In this document: in pieces, positions 62,738 through 64,000 of the stretch
Layout: the number at the start of each line of letters is the position of its first letter
Position numbering within the stretch: position 1 is the stretch's first letter
DNA from: Nitrospirales bacterium
GTDB lineage: Bacteria; Nitrospirota; Nitrospiria; Nitrospirales; UBA8639
Direction of reading: 5' to 3'
NCBI GenBank assembly: GCA_029261355.1
Contig: JAJDBM010000024.1
Location: 1-64,000 of the forward strand
DNA length: 64,000 nt
Notes under the pieces: generated by a model
What the model was told of the DNA's origin: nothing
Database searches by the model: none
The model's input: the letters and a program-made list of their open reading frames with translations, nothing else
Program-made: the position numbers and the translations under genes

Positions 62738-62920
62738 TTAACCCTCTTCAACTGCAATAATTGCCATTCCCTTATACGTACCACAATTAAGGCAGGTAGT
62801 ATGCGGAAGCTTAGGTTCGTGACATTGTGGACAGAGAGAGAGATTGGGCGGGGAAAGCTTAATCTGACCTCGCCGTTTATCACGACGAGCCTTGGAAATT
62901 TTATGCTTTGGATTAGCCAT
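62738..62920 (-). CDS. rpmF: 50S ribosomal protein L32
   Basis: A 60-residue L32 starting MANPKHKISKARRDKRRGQI. Four cysteines, C30, C33, C43 and C46, make a zinc ribbon, so this is the zinc-binding (C+) form. It sits between the DUF177 gene and plsX, the usual arrangement. A longer frame overlapping it at 62689-62931 is a shadow. Confidence 0.97.
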   Translation of the reverse strand: MANPKHKISKARRDKRRGQIKLSPPNLSLCPQCHEPKLPHTTCLNCGTYKGMAIIAVEEG

Positions 62921-62992
62921 TCTAAATTCACCTTCCTAAATCAAAATACTTAAGACACAACTGAGAGAAAAACATTCACTCTTTTTCTACGG

Positions 62993-63577
62993 TTACAACT
63001 TTTCCTTAAATTGCCGTAGAGCTGTTGCCATTGGAGAAAACCTGATCGTTTCGTGACATGTACACGTTGATTGATTGAAGCTAACCCCACAATGTTGGCA
63101 TAGCCCAAGACAATCAGAATGACATATTTTCTGTATAGGAACTAAGAGAATGACTTGTTCACGCAACATGACATCCAACTCAATATAGCTATCTTGATAC
63201 TGGTAAACTTCTTCAATCTCATCAAGCCCTAAATCATAGGACTCCTCGTCAAACTCTACCACGGTTGATTGCTTTTCAGCCTGGTCACCTTGAAAGAGTC
63301 CAAGGCATGGCACTTCAATGTGCTCTTGAAACTCAGATAAACACCGAACGCATACTCGCATGACGGTGCCAGCAAGGGTTCCTTTCACACACACACCCTC
63401 ACTGCTGTGCCGGATATCACAATCAAGTTGAAGCTCCCCCTGAATACGACCCTCATCAGGAGTAAGCTCGAGGTCTACTTGCGTAACCGCATACCTTAAA
63501 TGAAATCCCTCTTGAGGGATATCCTCAACCAGAAACTTCAAAGAGGATGGTGGGGACACCACTTTCTTCTCAACCAT
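62993..63577 (-). CDS. DUF177 (YceD-like) protein
   Basis: A 194-residue protein of the DUF177 family, commonly encoded before rpmF and linked to 23S rRNA or L32 expression. The core has CVRCLSEFQEHIEVPC and acidic DEIEEVYQYQDSYIELD, ILLVPIQKICHSDCLGLCQHCG with CxxC pairs probably binding zinc. The ATG at 63577 has AGGGTG upstream; a GTG four codons earlier is possible. Confidence 0.88.
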   Translation of the reverse strand: MVEKKVVSPPSSLKFLVEDIPQEGFHLRYAVTQVDLELTPDEGRIQGELQLDCDIRHSSEGVCVKGTLAGTVMRVCVRCLSEFQEHIEVPCLGLFQGDQAEKQSTVVEFDEESYDLGLDEIEEVYQYQDSYIELDVMLREQVILLVPIQKICHSDCLGLCQHCGVSFNQSTCTCHETIRFSPMATALRQFKEKL

Positions 63578-63637
63578 CACTAAAAACACCCTATTCCTTC
63601 GTCATTGACAGATTTTGCATAACAAGCATGTCTATCA

Positions 63638-63862
63638 TCATTCTTCTGCAAATGATAACAAGGCAATTTGCCGTGCTCGCTTAATTGCAACAGTCAAACG
63701 TCGCTGATGCCGTAAGCAATTCCCGGATGTACGCCGAGGAATAATTCGCCCACGCTCAGTGAGAAAGTTTCGTAGCAATCCCGCATCTTTGTAATCTAGC
63801 GGTGTACTGTCATGACAGAACCGACATACCCGACGTCGTTGAAACAATCGTCCACGTTCCAC
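63638..63862 (-). CDS. rpsR: 30S ribosomal protein S18
   Basis: A 74-residue S18 with the family core [19 protein letters not shown] and [27 protein letters not shown]. The N-terminal CRFC with a later Cys suggests a metal-binding form. The GTG at 63862 lies 8 nt after AGGAG and is preferred to the GTG at 63868. It follows ssb, giving the usual ssb-rpsR order. Confidence 0.95.
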   Translation of the reverse strand: MERGRLFQRRRVCRFCHDSTPLDYKDAGLLRNFLTERGRIIPRRTSGNCLRHQRRLTVAIKRARQIALLSFAEE

Positions 63863-63884
63863 AAACACCTCTCCTAATCTACCC

Positions 63885-64000
63885 TCAAGAAGAATAATAT
63901 TCCGAATCGTACGAGGGCTCCTCGACCATATCAGACTCTCCAGTTCCTTGCTGTTGACTGCGCTTCGGCATGAAGGTCACATTTTGAGCTACCACTTCAT
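63885..64000 (-). CDS. ssb: Single-stranded DNA-binding protein, C-terminal end (cut by window edge)
   Basis: The last 37 residues of [16 protein letters not shown] is the conserved final beta strand of the OB fold. A short tail follows that ends [12 protein letters not shown] and lacks the DDDIPF-type tip that recruits repair proteins in most SSBs. The stop at 63885-63887 is 22 bp before rpsR. The 5' part is outside the window. Confidence 0.85.
   Translation of the reverse strand, partial: EVVAQNVTFMPKRSQQQGTGESDMVEEPSYDSEYYSS

Noticed and set aside
1-64000. CRISPR arrays, insertion sequences, prophage genes
   Set aside because: No regularly spaced repeats, transposase, integrase or phage structural genes were seen anywhere in the window.

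Overview
The window reads as a chromosomal segment of a Gram-negative bacterium with moderate GC, most probably a Nitrospirota member related to nitrite-oxidising Nitrospira. That placement is an inference from gene content: a Pup gene outside Actinobacteria, ergothioneine genes, PEP-CTERM proteins, a four-repeat protochlorophyllide-reductase-like protein and a NorD-type protein. No 16S gene, transposase, integrase or CRISPR array was seen.

Layout. 1-850: the 5' end of tuf behind tRNA-Tyr, tRNA-Gly and tRNA-Thr, sharing one strong promoter. 1000-8000: a DUF192 protein, recJ-spoT (ATGA overlap), pup, tRNA-Val, a TPR lipoprotein and an RNase H. 8500-12530 (minus strand): folE, a PTPS/QueD-family gene, a 2Fe-2S ferredoxin, a NuoF-like flavoprotein and malate dehydrogenase. 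12680-17300: an unknown protein, a 1036-residue NorD/CbbO-like protein, a DUF167 protein and a Fur-controlled Bfd. 17450-19400: an S9 peptidase. 20000-21900: two paralogous PEP-CTERM surface proteins, each with a sigma-54-type promoter and a strong terminator. 21950-25130: an ECF transporter (EcfT plus a fused S-A-A polypeptide). 25200-30540: egtB, a two-gene ABC transporter and egtD, which looks like an ergothioneine synthesis and transport locus. 30700-41700 (minus strand): pheA-hisC-aroF-tyrA-aroA-cmk-plsC-rpsA-sppA-HU/IHF-PCP_red, linking aromatic amino acid synthesis with core housekeeping genes. 41900-48070 (minus strand): a membrane-stress and polyamine cluster (J-domain protein, YbjN-like, PspA, DUF4178, DUF350, two small membrane proteins, a membrane-anchored spermidine-synthase-like protein, SpeD), followed by a broken reading frame. 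48800-54700: a lipoprotein, an FAD oxidoreductase, folD-panB, an NHL/SMP-30-like secreted protein and a cysteine-rich protein. 54800-64000 (minus strand): a secreted cyclophilin, rnc, then the fatty-acid/phospholipid operon fabF-acpP-fabG-fabD-enoyl reductase-fabH-plsX-rpmF-DUF177, rpsR and the 3' end of ssb.

Most genes are arranged in tight operons with 4-bp stop/start overlaps. The parts most worth attention are the egtB-ABC-egtD locus, whose transporter has solute-binding-domain-first order; the PspA-polyamine cluster; the isolated Pup gene; the sigma-54 promoter pair before the PEP-CTERM paralogues; the asymmetric fused ECF transporter; and a short gene interrupted by one in-frame TGA at 41896-42177.
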